Source: Clostridium merdae (lineage in GTDB: Bacteria > Bacillota > Clostridia > Oscillospirales > Acutalibacteraceae). Taken from it: a DNA stretch of 64,000 nucleotides. Under the pieces are notes generated by a model, which saw nothing but the letters and a program-made list of their open reading frames with translations, did not search any database and was not told the origin of the DNA. The stretch covers positions 1,074,231-1,138,230 of the forward strand of contig NZ_FXLN01000004.1 in the NCBI RefSeq assembly GCF_900176635.1, written 5' to 3'. Shown piece by piece: positions 24,752 to 33,813 of this stretch. The position numbers and the translations under genes were made by a program. The first letter of the stretch is position 1. Each line of letters opens with the position of its first letter.

Positions 24752-26008
24752 CTACGCCTGTTCTTTTGTTTTTACCGTGCCTTTGACTTCGTTCACAACC
24801 ACTTGCTGCACAGTGGGCTTAAGGTTTGTAATATCCAGCAGCTTAAAGCTGTTGTTATCTTTCGGCTGACCATGGCCGTAGAATTTTGTCAAGTACATAC
24901 GCTCATCTTCAAGGAAGTGATAGCTGTCATCATACTCAATCTTTCCGGATTTACCAGTACCAGCAGCCATTAGGTAACGCTTGCCAAGGCCGATAATTGC
25001 TTCATTGTCTGCAATGCAGGTAGACTGAATTACAGTTGTTGGGAAGGGAAATACGTTATTCGTATAAGTACCATCTGCACCACGCACTGTGGTTGCAGGC
25101 ATAACCTTGGTTAGATAATCTGTGGGAGAAACCACTAAAATGACTCCCTGAACAATTCTAGGGTTATCGTTCTCTGTTTTTGCCATTGTTGCAAGCAAGG
25201 CTCCATAAGTAATTGGGTCGAAAGAAGTAAAAACAACTTTTTCTTTATCGGGGTACCCAGTTGTTGGGCTTACAGAACCAGCCATATCTTTTCTCATACC
25301 AATCGGTTCATGTAGATTAGCTGTCTGCCCTTTACCGTTCAAAACTCCATCTTCTAAACCGAAATATAGTGCTTCGGATAAAACAGTACGAACATACCGG
25401 TCAAGCCACGCGGGGCCAAGGTCAAGCATCGCTTTACAAACAGGAAGGAATGCAGATAGTTTATTTTGCTGCAAATCAATCTTGCGAAATCCAGAGGTCA
25501 ACTCTTTTACAATCTCTGCGCACAGCGGTGACCATGTAGCTAGCTGACGGGGATTTTCGTTCAACAACCACTCCGTAACAGCACCAGCGTTCTGAAAATC
25601 AATTGCGTCGAGTAGCGGGTGATCAGTTATCAAATCCTCGAACACCGAATCAATAACGGTTTTCGGCATTACGACTTCTAAATCTGTAACTGCCTGCTTT
25701 GGGTTTCCAGATTTCATAGCGCCAATTACAGCGTTATAATATTTAGTCTCTTCTCCGGTAAGCTGTCGCACACCACGCTGTGCCAACACTGCAACATCGT
25801 TTGCAGCCATCAGCTCTTTAGCTTCCGAGAGCACTGCTTGTTGGATAGATTCTGCAAATTCTGTAAAAGCCTGTGAAAAAGCGGTGTCGTCTCCATCTTT
25901 AACCGCCTGGTTAATTTTCTGCATAATAGCAGCGTTTTCTTTCTGTACAAGGTCAAGCGATTTCATTGCAAACAGCTGGATATTCGGCTTAAGATAAGTA
26001 TTCTTCAT
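24752..26008 (-). CDS. Major capsid protein, HK97 fold
   Basis: A 418-residue capsid protein. The N-terminal 110 residues are a helical scaffold-like delta region (QKENAAIMQKINQAVKDGDDTAFSQAF). The E-loop and P-domain follow (PKTVIDSVFEDLITDHPLLDAIDFQNAG, WLNENPRQLATWSPL-type segment), and the A-domain end has DDSYHFLEDERMYLTKFYGHG. It lies just after the ClpP-type protease, which would remove the delta region. Highly expressed late product. Confidence 0.92.
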   Translation of the reverse strand: MKNTYLKPNIQLFAMKSLDLVQKENAAIMQKINQAVKDGDDTAFSQAFTEFAESIQQAVLSEAKELMAANDVAVLAQRGVRQLTGEETKYYNAVIGAMKSGNPKQAVTDLEVVMPKTVIDSVFEDLITDHPLLDAIDFQNAGAVTEWLLNENPRQLATWSPLCAEIVKELTSGFRKIDLQQNKLSAFLPVCKAMLDLGPAWLDRYVRTVLSEALYFGLEDGVLNGKGQTANLHEPIGMRKDMAGSVSPTTGYPDKEKVVFTSFDPITYGALLATMAKTENDNPRIVQGVILVVSPTDYLTKVMPATTVRGADGTYTNNVFPFPTTVIQSTCIADNEAIIGLGKRYLMAAGTGKSGKIEYDDSYHFLEDERMYLTKFYGHGQPKDNNSFKLLDITNLKPTVQQVVVNEVKGTVKTKEQA

Positions 26009-26012
26009 TTAT

Positions 26013-26810
26013 TCAATCCTTTCCGCCCAGTAGGGCATTCAAAAATTTCATCGTGTTGTTTTCAGTGGAGATAGCAGGCTCTTGCTTTGCCGCAGCCGTA
26101 ATCTTTTGCATCACGATGTCTGCGACCTTCTCAGCCTCTATATGGATTGTAGCGGCTGTCTGTGCGCTTCTCGCTGTAACCTTTTCCAATATCATGCTCA
26201 TGGCGCTCTGATTGGCAATATCGCTTGTCTGCTCAGATAATACAGAGGTTGCAAAACCCATCTTTACAGCTTCGTCGGGCAAAATCCATGTACCTTCGTG
26301 ATTTTCCCCATCAAGCATAGCGTCCAACTCTTCCCGGCTGATTTTAACTTTCTCTGCGTAGGCATTCCCGGCAGCTTGAGAGATTTTTTCCAGCCTTTCG
26401 GCATGCTGTCGGAGTTGAGCAGCGTTTCCCACCGCCTGATTCCAAGCGTTGTGTATCATCAATGCAGATGCCGCGCCCATAATACGCTCTTCTCCAGCCA
26501 TAAACACAATCGACGCCGCAGAGCAAGCAAAGCCATCGCAATATGTCACAATCTTCGCCGGATGGCTTTTCAAAGTGTTGCAAATGGCCAGTCCTTCCGA
26601 TGTATAGCCACCGCAGCTGTTAATGCGGACATTAATGGTATCCACATCCAGACTTTTAATCTCGTTTGCAATGGACAAACTGGATACTTCTCCGAGTCCA
26701 TCAAGGCCCCACGCCTGATTCAGGCCGGTTTCAAACGCATCCACAATGTCGCCAAAGATATAAAGGTCTGCTTCTCGGCCTGCCGTAGCTAAAGAGTAAT
26801 ACTTTTTCAT
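26013..26810 (-). CDS. Head maturation protease, ClpP-related
   Basis: A 265-residue serine protease of the prophage ClpP class. Seen: VRINSCGGYTSEGLAICNTL about residue 60, catalytic Ser in CSAASI about 98, catalytic His in LMIHNAWNQ about 122, and the AYAEKVKISREELDAMLDGE block about 155. It processes the capsid delta domain and possibly scaffold. The start overlaps the portal stop by 4 nt. Confidence 0.9.
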   Translation of the reverse strand: MKKYYSLATAGREADLYIFGDIVDAFETGLNQAWGLDGLGEVSSLSIANEIKSLDVDTINVRINSCGGYTSEGLAICNTLKSHPAKIVTYCDGFACSAASIVFMAGEERIMGAASALMIHNAWNQAVGNAAQLRQHAERLEKISQAAGNAYAEKVKISREELDAMLDGENHEGTWILPDEAVKMGFATSVLSEQTSDIANQSAMSMILEKVTARSAQTAATIHIEAEKVADIVMQKITAAAKQEPAISTENNTMKFLNALLGGKD

Positions 26811-27988
26811 TTCTGTTCACCTCCCTTCAAAGTGTTTGCTTGTTCAAGCGCTTCTTTAAATGGCATGTAATTCCGAGTAATAAAGTGTTCATTTGCCCAC
26901 GGTTCATCAATTGTTGGCTCATCTACCATCTTTAAAATATCGTTGATACTCCGTGCGCCGCTGGAAATCAGCTTATCCACGTTGTTTGCAATATCGAACC
27001 AGTCAATATGCTTGATTGTTTTGGTGTCAATTTGCAGATAATTCCCGCTCTGCATACCTTTCAAACCGTATCGCTTGCGATTGATTTCCTCTTGCAGTAT
27101 GACCGTAAGAGGGTCTACACAAAACGTTAATGTGTAATCCAGAGCGTTTCCAACGTCTTGCACATCACCGCGCAATAGCGCCGGGTGAATGCCAACCGCT
27201 TTAGCAGTAAAATCAGAGATATCATCCACCATAGCGCGAATATCGCGGGTGGATTCGCTGGAATAGGTCTTTTGTGTGAGTTCTTTCCATTCCTGCCCTG
27301 AGCCGAGGGGCAGGGCAGCGTTATCGCTGTTCAGCCATGTTTTGATTTGGTTATTGATAATATTGTCGAACGCTTCGCGCTCTTTTGTCCCTGCAACCGG
27401 AATCGTGCCGTATTGGTAAACGCCCTTTGTCCCGCGCGATTTCTGGTATGCTTTCATGCTGTACGCCAGTAGTTTAGAGTATCCTGCATACAGTGCATCC
27501 ACAACCTTTTTCATGTCACGTTCACCAAGCTGCCAGTATAAAACTTCCGATTGCGTAAACGTTCTGGTAAAAGAAAAATCTCCAATGGTTACATTGGAGA
27601 AAATATCCTCATAAAGCGCATACGGCGTTTTAACGAAGCTATCAGCTACATACAGCCTACCGCCATACTCCACAATCAAGCACTCATTGCGCCGGTACAG
27701 ATGCGCTATCCATTTGTGAATAAAACCGCTGCTGTTCTGATTCTGGTTTGGCTCAACGTTCCACAGGTAGTATTCCGGTCCTTGTGTTTCTTTTTTGTTT
27801 ACAAAGGTCTTAAATTCACATTTGCTGACCGCATTTGCAATCATGTTGATTGCTGACCAAAAAGCCAATTCACGGTAGCACAGTTCGCCCACCAACTCAG
27901 CGTATTCCTCAACCAGCGCAGAATCAAAACCGCTAACCGGTACATGTTTACCGCCCATCTTTTCTTGTAAAAAAGATATAAGCCCCAA
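26807..27988 (-). CDS. Portal protein, HK97 type
   Basis: A 393-residue portal subunit, dodecameric gateway for DNA. Family blocks: AFWSAINMIANAVSKCEF near residue 45, LWNVEPNQNQNSSGFIHKWIAHL near 75, ISDFTAKAVGIHPALLRGDV about 265, and LTVILQEEINRKRY about 300. It is located between large terminase and protease, as is standard. Confidence 0.92.
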   Translation of the reverse strand: MGLISFLQEKMGGKHVPVSGFDSALVEEYAELVGELCYRELAFWSAINMIANAVSKCEFKTFVNKKETQGPEYYLWNVEPNQNQNSSGFIHKWIAHLYRRNECLIVEYGGRLYVADSFVKTPYALYEDIFSNVTIGDFSFTRTFTQSEVLYWQLGERDMKKVVDALYAGYSKLLAYSMKAYQKSRGTKGVYQYGTIPVAGTKEREAFDNIINNQIKTWLNSDNAALPLGSGQEWKELTQKTYSSESTRDIRAMVDDISDFTAKAVGIHPALLRGDVQDVGNALDYTLTFCVDPLTVILQEEINRKRYGLKGMQSGNYLQIDTKTIKHIDWFDIANNVDKLISSGARSINDILKMVDEPTIDEPWANEHFITRNYMPFKEALEQANTLKGGEQK

Positions 27989-28001
27989 TTCATCACCCCT
28001 T

Positions 28002-29666
28002 TCATCCTATAATCACCGGAATGTCGTCATAGGTAGATTCATTTTCTTCCAAGACACTCTCAACGCACATTCCGTGTACGACCGCCATCCACGGGTCTGT
28101 TTTTCTGGATTTCGATTCGATTTTAGCATAGTAGAAATTCCCGGTATCTGTACCCTCTTTGCGCCCTCGCGCTTCTTTTTTGGTATTGCGTACCGCCCAG
28201 CGTAACGGAGGATAATCACCCCACACAAACGATTGATTTGTAAATGCGCTCTCAATCACAGGGATTGTACGCATGATGTCATTAGGCCTGATACACACAA
28301 CGTTTTTATAAACGTCACGGTCAAAACCAACAGCACGCAAAGAGCGAGTCACCACGGCGTAGCGGTTGTTATCCAACGCCAGCTTTTTGATGTTATACTT
28401 CCGCGCCTGCTCTGCTATCCATTCAGCAATCAAATCCGGGTTAATCTCTTTTTCATCAACCTGCGTAAGCCAGCCCTTTTCTGCCCAATCTTGCCAAGGA
28501 ATTTTTAGGCGATTAAGGTCTTTAGAGTGCAGGCACAACCAAGAGTGATTGATATCATATCGCTTACCGTCAACTTTAAAATGCAGGTTTGCACTTGCAA
28601 AGTCATTGATTGCCGCATAGTCAATACTGACGATGCAGTTTTTTCCGGTCAAGTCTGGTATAGGTTTGTTTGTGGCTTTTACGTTTTCTTCTTCCGTGAC
28701 CGGGGTTTCTTCCCCGCTTAGAGGTAAGTTCATTCGCTTAGTGTAAAAATCCAACCGAACCTGATTTTTATAATCTTTATCGATAAACTCCTGATCCATT
28801 TGCATTTTGAGTTCAGGAAAGTAATTGATAGACGGACAAGACTTTTCCCACAAATCCGGGTTATTACACTCTTCATAAGAGTCCATTTTAAAAATAAGAG
28901 GGCAAAGTCTGCTATTGGGGATTGTACCGTCCAACACATCATTTGCAAGCCGCAAATCTTCATCTAGTACGCCATCGCGTATATAGCCGTTTGTAGTAAT
29001 TTTGAAAATTCGGCTGTGCTTACGCTTACCGAAGCCAGACTGAAATACACCAATAGTTTTCGAATTTTCATACTCATGCTCTTCATCAAAAATTAAACAT
29101 GCCGAACGCTTACCGTCTTTCGTGCGGGCGTTGGACGTGTTGTATCTGATATATGACCGGGTATTAAGATTTCGGATTTCCTCTTTGGATTTGTAAAAGA
29201 ATTTCTTCGACTTTACCCAAGTATCCTCAAGCATAGTGTAAATGTCGTTAAAAGAAGTTTCGGCCTGATCTTCGCTGTTGGCGATGATATCTACGTTATA
29301 CCCCTTTACACCGTGATACTTGGTAGTGAGATACCACGCAAGGCCAGAGATAAAACCGTTCTTACCGTTGCCACGACCCATCATGATAAAAAACTCACCG
29401 AAAACTACCGTGTCGTTCTGCCGATAGTAGCAATGTACCAAGGCAATAATAAAACGCTCCCACGGTAGGAGCGTCATTTCAAAGTAGCGTTCAATGAGTT
29501 CAATCGCTTTTTCAGTTTTACCAGTGTCAATTCGCACGTCGGCAGGAGGGGAAAGCTTGCGGTCGATGTAATCCATAGCTTGATGCAGTTCTTTAGACGC
29601 TTTGATTTTTCCAGAGCGCACAGCTTGCATATATTCATCTATGCACTTACATTTCGTCATCTCCAT
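28002..29666 (-). CDS. Terminase large subunit
   Basis: A 554-residue packaging motor with ATPase and nuclease domains. ATPase part: FFIMMGRGNGKNGFISGLA (Walker A-like) about residue 90, and a Walker B region with LIFDEEHEYEN about 190. Nuclease part: IVSIDYAAINDFASA about 345 and KLALDNNRYAVV about 430, with Asp residues of the RNase H-like site. The start overlaps the small subunit by 20 nt. An ATG at 29660 is an alternative. Confidence 0.93.
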   Translation of the reverse strand: MEMTKCKCIDEYMQAVRSGKIKASKELHQAMDYIDRKLSPPADVRIDTGKTEKAIELIERYFEMTLLPWERFIIALVHCYYRQNDTVVFGEFFIMMGRGNGKNGFISGLAWYLTTKYHGVKGYNVDIIANSEDQAETSFNDIYTMLEDTWVKSKKFFYKSKEEIRNLNTRSYIRYNTSNARTKDGKRSACLIFDEEHEYENSKTIGVFQSGFGKRKHSRIFKITTNGYIRDGVLDEDLRLANDVLDGTIPNSRLCPLIFKMDSYEECNNPDLWEKSCPSINYFPELKMQMDQEFIDKDYKNQVRLDFYTKRMNLPLSGEETPVTEEENVKATNKPIPDLTGKNCIVSIDYAAINDFASANLHFKVDGKRYDINHSWLCLHSKDLNRLKIPWQDWAEKGWLTQVDEKEINPDLIAEWIAEQARKYNIKKLALDNNRYAVVTRSLRAVGFDRDVYKNVVCIRPNDIMRTIPVIESAFTNQSFVWGDYPPLRWAVRNTKKEARGRKEGTDTGNFYYAKIESKSRKTDPWMAVVHGMCVESVLEENESTYDDIPVIIG

Positions 29667-29988
29667 CACCGCCTGTCTGCGTTGGCTTTATTCCCAATTC
29701 AGACAGCAGTTTCAACATTTGGGCGTTCACCTTGATTCGTTGCTCAACGCTATCGTTTTTCTTCCGGCCTTTCTGCCCGCCGCCGTTATCATACTCGACG
29801 CTGACACCGCGTTCTTGGATGTCCTCAACCAGCAAGCTTTTTGTAATCCACAAATCCATGTAATCACAAACCAGATCAACGTAATATTTTCCGGTTGTTC
29901 CATTGCGGTCGAGCTGGTCAAGCAGATCGGTTTTGATTTCTGAGTATAGTTCCGAGTTGAGATGTTTTTGTGTTGCTTCATTTACCAC
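29647..29988 (-). CDS. Terminase small subunit, P27 family
   Basis: A 113-residue DNA-recognition subunit. The P27 pattern is seen as KYYVDLVCDYMDLWITKSLLVEDI in the first half and VNAQMLKLLSELGIKPTQ at the end. It precedes the large subunit with overlap, and an HNH gene lies upstream, the usual packaging set in HK97-like phages. Confidence 0.88.
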   Translation of the reverse strand: MVNEATQKHLNSELYSEIKTDLLDQLDRNGTTGKYYVDLVCDYMDLWITKSLLVEDIQERGVSVEYDNGGGQKGRKKNDSVEQRIKVNAQMLKLLSELGIKPTQTGGDGDDEM

Positions 29989-30113
29989 TTATACCACCCC
30001 CTCCGTTATGTGCGCGAGGTAAATATCATTTGTCACCAACCCACCCGAGTAACGCCGTCCAGATTAAACTACGTTTTATTTGACCGGGGGTACCTTTACA
30101 ATAATCACATAAA

Positions 30114-30458
30114 TCAACTCCAATCCTCCGCCCATGGTTCGGGCTTTGATTTTCTCAACCTCTCCGGATGACATACTGTTTCATGGCAAGTATGACATAC
30201 GCTTATAAGATTACGTTTGGTTTGTCCTTTGCCATCCACATATGTTTTGCTCAACGCTAGCTCTGGATGCAACCGCACATAGTTAACATGATGCACGTGG
30301 TTAGCTCGTGCATACTTTCCTTTGCTCTTGCATATCTGACAGTCGTTATTATCTTCTTTCAATACTTCTCGGCGTAGTTTGCGCCACGGTGGAGATACGT
30401 AAAATTCATGTATACGTCCTGTTGCTATTAGCTGGCGGATGTATTTTTCTGTCATTTG
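30114..30458 (-). CDS. HNH endonuclease
   Basis: A 114-residue HNH nuclease. Zinc knuckle pairs CQIC (about residue 40) and CHTC (about 90) frame the HNH core ARANHVHHVNYVRLHPELAL. The start at 30458 has AGGAG 9 nt upstream. Phage HNH proteins beside terminase genes assist cos-end cleavage, so this phage probably packages from cos sites. Confidence 0.9.
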   Translation of the reverse strand, partial: QMTEKYIRQLIATGRIHEFYVSPPWRKLRREVLKEDNNDCQICKSKGKYARANHVHHVNYVRLHPELALSKTYVDGKGQTKRNLISVCHTCHETVCHPERLRKSKPEPWAEDWS

Positions 30459-30549
30459 GATTCTTCTCCTGATATAAACACCTTGGCAGCATGCAGTACG
30501 GCACACCCGCCTTGTGGTAATCGTTCCATGGGCAAATAATGCACTTCAC
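30406..30549 (-). CDS. Small cysteine-rich protein
   Basis: A 47-residue protein starting at GTG 30549 with an excellent AAAGGAGGTGA site 5-6 nt upstream. Cys residues in CIIC and CMLPRC suggest a zinc knuckle. It overlaps the HNH gene start by 53 nt in another frame. No known function. Confidence 0.5.
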   Translation of the reverse strand: MKCIICPWNDYHKAGVPYCMLPRCLYQEKNPNDRKIHPPANSNRTYT

Positions 30550-30579
30550 TACTGTCACCTCCTTTAATTGGGTATGAAA

Positions 30580-30603
30580 AAGGACGCCTCATAGGGCGCC
30601 CTT
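30580..30603 (-). terminator. Terminator after the PH-like membrane gene
   Basis: Minus strand AAGGGCGCC pairs with GAGGCGTCCTT across CTAT (with one wobble), followed by TTTTT. It separates the 30609-31172 gene from the packaging operon. Confidence 0.7.
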
Positions 30604-30608
30604 AACTA

Positions 30609-31172
30609 TTAGCGGAGATTCCTAAACAATGGATTTTTACTTTCATCAACTATACCTAAATAATCGGATTTTTCATATAAAAATTCCTTATTATAATTTT
30701 TGGGGAAGTTCTCTATCAGAAAAGTTATTAGTCTCTTATCATCATATCCAAGAATGATAAAATTTCGCTTGTTTTTATGCCTCAAAGCTTTTTTATTAAT
30801 AACTTTTCCGGATTTTAACTCAGAAATAGGAATTGACGTGATATATAAAAGGCTTACGGTTCTTCCGTTTCCTCCATATTTTATATATAAGCCCCATTCT
30901 GTAACATCGCAGAATTTGATTTTGCGGCGTAAGAAACCATGTTTGAAGAAGATAATTTCATTTTCCGTTACTTTAACAAAAGTCAAAAGAAGAGTAATCA
31001 ATATAGTGCCAGGTATTACAAAAAAAAGCAAAGGGAAAAAATATACTGAGTAGTAATTCCCTTTTTCTGCAGATGCCTTTGTCACAATGGTCCCTAATAT
31101 ACACGATGCAACAATCAATATAGGTAGAATATCTATGGCTGTATGATAAGGCCAATAATATTTATTTTTCAT
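30609..31172 (-). CDS. PH-domain-like membrane protein (moron)
   Basis: A 187-residue protein with two hydrophobic segments (about residues 14-32 and 44-66) and a bacterial PH-like domain from about 67 (VTENEIIFFKHGFLRRKIKFCDVTEWGLY). Strongly AT-rich and basic, unlike its neighbours, it has its own terminator and an AAAAGATG-type start. It lies between methyltransferase and HNH genes, where no structural phage function is expected. Likely lysogen-expressed cargo. Function unknown. Confidence 0.6.
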   Translation of the reverse strand: MKNKYYWPYHTAIDILPILIVASCILGTIVTKASAEKGNYYSVYFFPLLFFVIPGTILITLLLTFVKVTENEIIFFKHGFLRRKIKFCDVTEWGLYIKYGGNGRTVSLLYITSIPISELKSGKVINKKALRHKNKRNFIILGYDDKRLITFLIENFPKNYNKEFLYEKSDYLGIVDESKNPLFRNLR

Positions 31173-31233
31173 CTTTTGGCTCCTACAATTTATTAACCTT
31201 ATACTAAAACTAAATATTTATAAAGTCAACATA

Positions 31234-31968
31234 TTAATTATACGCTTTTATTCTACGTGTAGCCGTCTGAAAATGCTGCTTATCCCACTCAAACCCGGTA
31301 TAATTGCGGCCAGAATTGATACAAGCGACTGCCGTTGTGCCGCTGCCCATGCAGTTATCCAGCACAAGGTCGCCTGGATTAGTGTATGTTCGGATGAGGT
31401 ATTCAAATAAAGCAACTGGCTTTTGCGTTGGATGAAGACCTCTCTCGCATTTTACTTCCAGTAGCTGGCGTGGATAATGTACAACACAGGTTTCTGTATC
31501 GTGAGATAAGCTACCGTCTGCTGCATAAACAAAATCACCATGCGCTGGTGCCTTTTTCCCCCGTTGTATAATAGGCTTATCCAGTACGATGATTCCCTGC
31601 GGGTTGTACGTGGGTAAATGCTTATAGAAAACACAAACTTCTTCTACACATCGTAGCGGCTGCCTTTTTGCGTTCGCGAACCCGGTTATCATATTTTTCT
31701 TCCAGTACCAGCAATACCGGAATAACTTCGGTTGGCTACTGATTAATCTTGTGGTAAATGGCTGGCATGCTGTTAAAACAATAGCCCCGTTGTCCTTGAT
31801 GATGCGTAGATACTGCTGCCACAGCTGGTCAAATGGAAGCAAGCTGTCCCATCTGCAGTCCGTAATACCATACGGTAAATCGCAAAGTATCATATCGATA
31901 CTTTTATCCGGATACATACTCATACCGGACAGGCAGTCCATATTAAATATTTTATTGGTGTAGTTCAT
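31234..31968 (-). CDS. Phage DNA methyltransferase (beta-type N6-A/N4-C)
   Basis: A 244-residue amino-methyltransferase. Catalytic motif IV is DLPYG about residue 30, followed by a recognition region. FxGxG-type motif I is DNCMGSGTTA about 210, placed after motif IV, the order of beta-class enzymes. Its presence in late-early position suggests protection of phage DNA from host restriction. Target base and site cannot be read from sequence. Confidence 0.85.
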   Translation of the reverse strand: MNYTNKIFNMDCLSGMSMYPDKSIDMILCDLPYGITDCRWDSLLPFDQLWQQYLRIIKDNGAIVLTACQPFTTRLISSQPKLFRYCWYWKKNMITGFANAKRQPLRCVEEVCVFYKHLPTYNPQGIIVLDKPIIQRGKKAPAHGDFVYAADGSLSHDTETCVVHYPRQLLEVKCERGLHPTQKPVALFEYLIRTYTNPGDLVLDNCMGSGTTAVACINSGRNYTGFEWDKQHFQTATRRIKAYN

Positions 31969-32008
31969 ATACGGCTCCTTTCATAGGACCCGCACAAAGG
32001 TATGAAAA

Positions 32009-32033
32009 AACGCCCGGCTATGCGCCAAGCGTT
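32009..32033 (-). terminator. Terminator at the end of the early operon
   Basis: Minus strand AACGCTTGGC pairs with GCCGGGCGTT (two G-U wobbles) across GCATA, then TTTTTT. It follows the ArpU-like regulator. Confidence 0.8.
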
Positions 32034-32068
32034 TGATACAAAATTCCCATAATATTATTTTACAGTAT

Positions 32069-32521
32069 CTAATACGTACATTTCGTACAATTTAAGAATC
32101 TGTCAATTTTTCTTCTAGGATACTGCTCGTCGTGGTGCCCGATTTTAAATGCTGTCTGTTGCCATGTTAGGTCCTGTATGTAGTACAGCATAATTATCTG
32201 TCGAATTTCGCTGTCCTCAATACTTTCGATAAACCGGTCAAGCTTGTCGTATTCCTCTTGGCGCCGGCGCTCACGTTCCGCAATTGCCAACTTGATTTTT
32301 TGAAGTCGGGCATCTTCATCGTTAAATGCCGCGGTTTCGGTAGGAGGAACTCCACAAACCGTAACGCTATGCTTTTGGTACGGCGGGTATTTGCTCGATG
32401 CTTCCACACAGTTTGGTGTTTTCATACTGCGCATATTATTTCGGATTTCTGCGCGCTGCTCTTTTAGCAGCTGAATCTCACGCTTTAAATCGCGCAGCTG
32501 AGATAGTTCTTTTTTGGTCAC
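32069..32521 (-). CDS. ArpU/RinA-like phage late transcription regulator (DUF1492-type)
   Basis: A 150-residue protein whose N-terminal half is coiled-coil (KKELSQLRDLKREIQLLKEQ) and whose C-terminal part is a sigma-70 region-4-like helix-turn-helix (IRQIIMLYYIQDLTWQQTA). Such regulators end the early operon and activate late genes. GTG at 32521 is the likely start: GGGGG lies 8 nt upstream and the frame starts just after the preceding stop. Confidence 0.82.
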   Translation of the reverse strand: MTKKELSQLRDLKREIQLLKEQRAEIRNNMRSMKTPNCVEASSKYPPYQKHSVTVCGVPPTETAAFNDEDARLQKIKLAIAERERRRQEEYDKLDRFIESIEDSEIRQIIMLYYIQDLTWQQTAFKIGHHDEQYPRRKIDRFLNCTKCTY

Positions 32522-32523
32522 TT

Positions 32524-32964
32524 CTAATACCCCCTTAATAACCAAGATTCACATTGTTTAAAAGTTTCAAATTCCTCAGTCCACGCATCACCAGTGGAGT
32601 TGTCTATTCCTATAAATTTACTTCCATCGATACACCAAAATAGGCCGTGAGGCGAATACTTGGCTATGATTTTTGAAGCTTCTTGTTTACTTACATTGGT
32701 AATTAGATTATTAGTCGCTACATCCACTCTCTGCAAAGATAAAATGCACCAGTCAAGGTCCAAACCAAGCACTGGCCCATATAGCACATACGGCACATAC
32801 CGTGTAAGCTCCCGGCCTGTGTATCCTCCTTCAAATGTCCATTCCTGTAGCACCAGCATATCGTCAGGATGATAATCACGGTCGTTTCGACGCAGCTCGA
32901 ATGTTTTAGTGCCGAATTCCACGTCCTTGAAATACTCCGGCAGAATTTTAAGATAATGGGTCAT
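32524..32964 (-). CDS. DUF3850 (ASCH-superfamily) protein with C-terminal extension
   Basis: A 146-residue protein. Residues 1-75 match DUF3850: HYLKILPEYFKDVEFGTKTFELRRNDRDY, predicted RNA-binding of the ASCH/PUA-like kind. The last 70 residues are a separate globular segment. The start at 32964 overlaps the preceding stop as ATGA, so translation is coupled. Confidence 0.8.
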   Translation of the reverse strand: MTHYLKILPEYFKDVEFGTKTFELRRNDRDYHPDDMLVLQEWTFEGGYTGRELTRYVPYVLYGPVLGLDLDWCILSLQRVDVATNNLITNVSKQEASKIIAKYSPHGLFWCIDGSKFIGIDNSTGDAWTEEFETFKQCESWLLRGY

Positions 32965-33284
32965 AACCTTTCCCTCCCATCCAATATCCTCATAATCTTT
33001 TTGCACCTCTCGCAATCACCTTGCTCAACCTCTTTTGATAAGCCTCCAAGCTTTACCTGTGCTTGGCAGGTGTCCTTAAATATCTCATGCAATCGCATTG
33101 CCTTATCGTATTCAGATAGCAGCTCGTGCTTCTCTGACTGTGCCTGCTCCCGGGTAATCGTCCCGGCTCGGTAGCTGGAGTACAGACACCGGAACGACAT
33201 GTAAAGGAATTGCTCGGGCTGAGTAAGACCGGCGGGAAGATCGTCATTATGCATTGCGGAGCGCTCAATTTGCTCGGGGGTCAT
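32961..33284 (-). CDS. Hypothetical helical phage protein
   Basis: A 107-residue helical protein with two Cys in CERCKK near the C-terminus. The start at 33284 overlaps the VRR-NUC stop (ATGA); the longer frame runs through that gene. No family recognised. It belongs to a tightly overlapping early operon. Confidence 0.65.
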   Translation of the reverse strand: MTPEQIERSAMHNDDLPAGLTQPEQFLYMSFRCLYSSYRAGTITREQAQSEKHELLSEYDKAMRLHEIFKDTCQAQVKLGGLSKEVEQGDCERCKKIMRILDGRERL

Positions 33285-33652
33285 AGCCGGAACTCTCCAA
33301 GACCAAGATACCACTCCAAAACGCGAACGGCTGATTCCCACCCATGGCATACCTCGCAGAAATAACCCTGCTCCCGGAGTTCACCGAGCCACCAGTCTTG
33401 TTCAATCGATGTACGCCCCGTGTCATCCTTCATTTCGATGCGCAAGCCATGATATTTACCGCGGGCGACAGGAAGATCGAGATCGGGTATTCCACGCTTT
33501 ACACCCTGTTGCTTCATGTGTGCTGCCTCTATCTTGTCGCGTTTACCGCCGTTTGGAACGTGGTGGAGTAATTTCAGGCAAGGCCATTTTGAGCGAATAG
33601 AAGGCTGTGCAGCCCATTTAAATACGCAGGTTTGATGTTGTGCTTCAGTCAC
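33281..33652 (-). CDS. VRR-NUC domain nuclease
   Basis: A 123-residue nuclease of the VRR-NUC (PD-(D/E)XK) class, common beside phage helicases. Motifs: HVPNGGKRD about residue 32, GVKRGIPDLDLP with catalytic Asp about 57, LRIEMKDDTG with ExK about 72, and the final helix with WESAVRVLEWYL. GTG start overlapping the upstream stop (GTGA). Role: processing branched DNA during replication. Confidence 0.88.
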   Translation of the reverse strand: MTEAQHQTCVFKWAAQPSIRSKWPCLKLLHHVPNGGKRDKIEAAHMKQQGVKRGIPDLDLPVARGKYHGLRIEMKDDTGRTSIEQDWWLGELREQGYFCEVCHGWESAVRVLEWYLGLGEFRL

Positions 33653-33813
33653 GCCTCATCAGCTCCTTTCCAATACTCGACAAAAGCGACTGTTTTACCA
33701 GTTCCGTGGTCTTTTTCGCGGCCTTGTCGGACGGTATAACCATTCCGGGCAAGGATAACAATTACAGACTCGCGGTCATCGGGTTTTGTGATATGAATAC
33801 GTTCTTTGCTCAT
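33649..33813 (-). CDS. Small hypothetical phage protein
   Basis: A 54-residue protein (MSKERIHITKPDDRESVIVIL...) coupled at both ends: its ATG overlaps the helicase stop (ATGA) and its TGA overlaps the VRR-NUC GTG start. Likely a helicase partner because of this coupling. Confidence 0.6.
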   Translation of the reverse strand: MSKERIHITKPDDRESVIVILARNGYTVRQGREKDHGTGKTVAFVEYWKGADEA

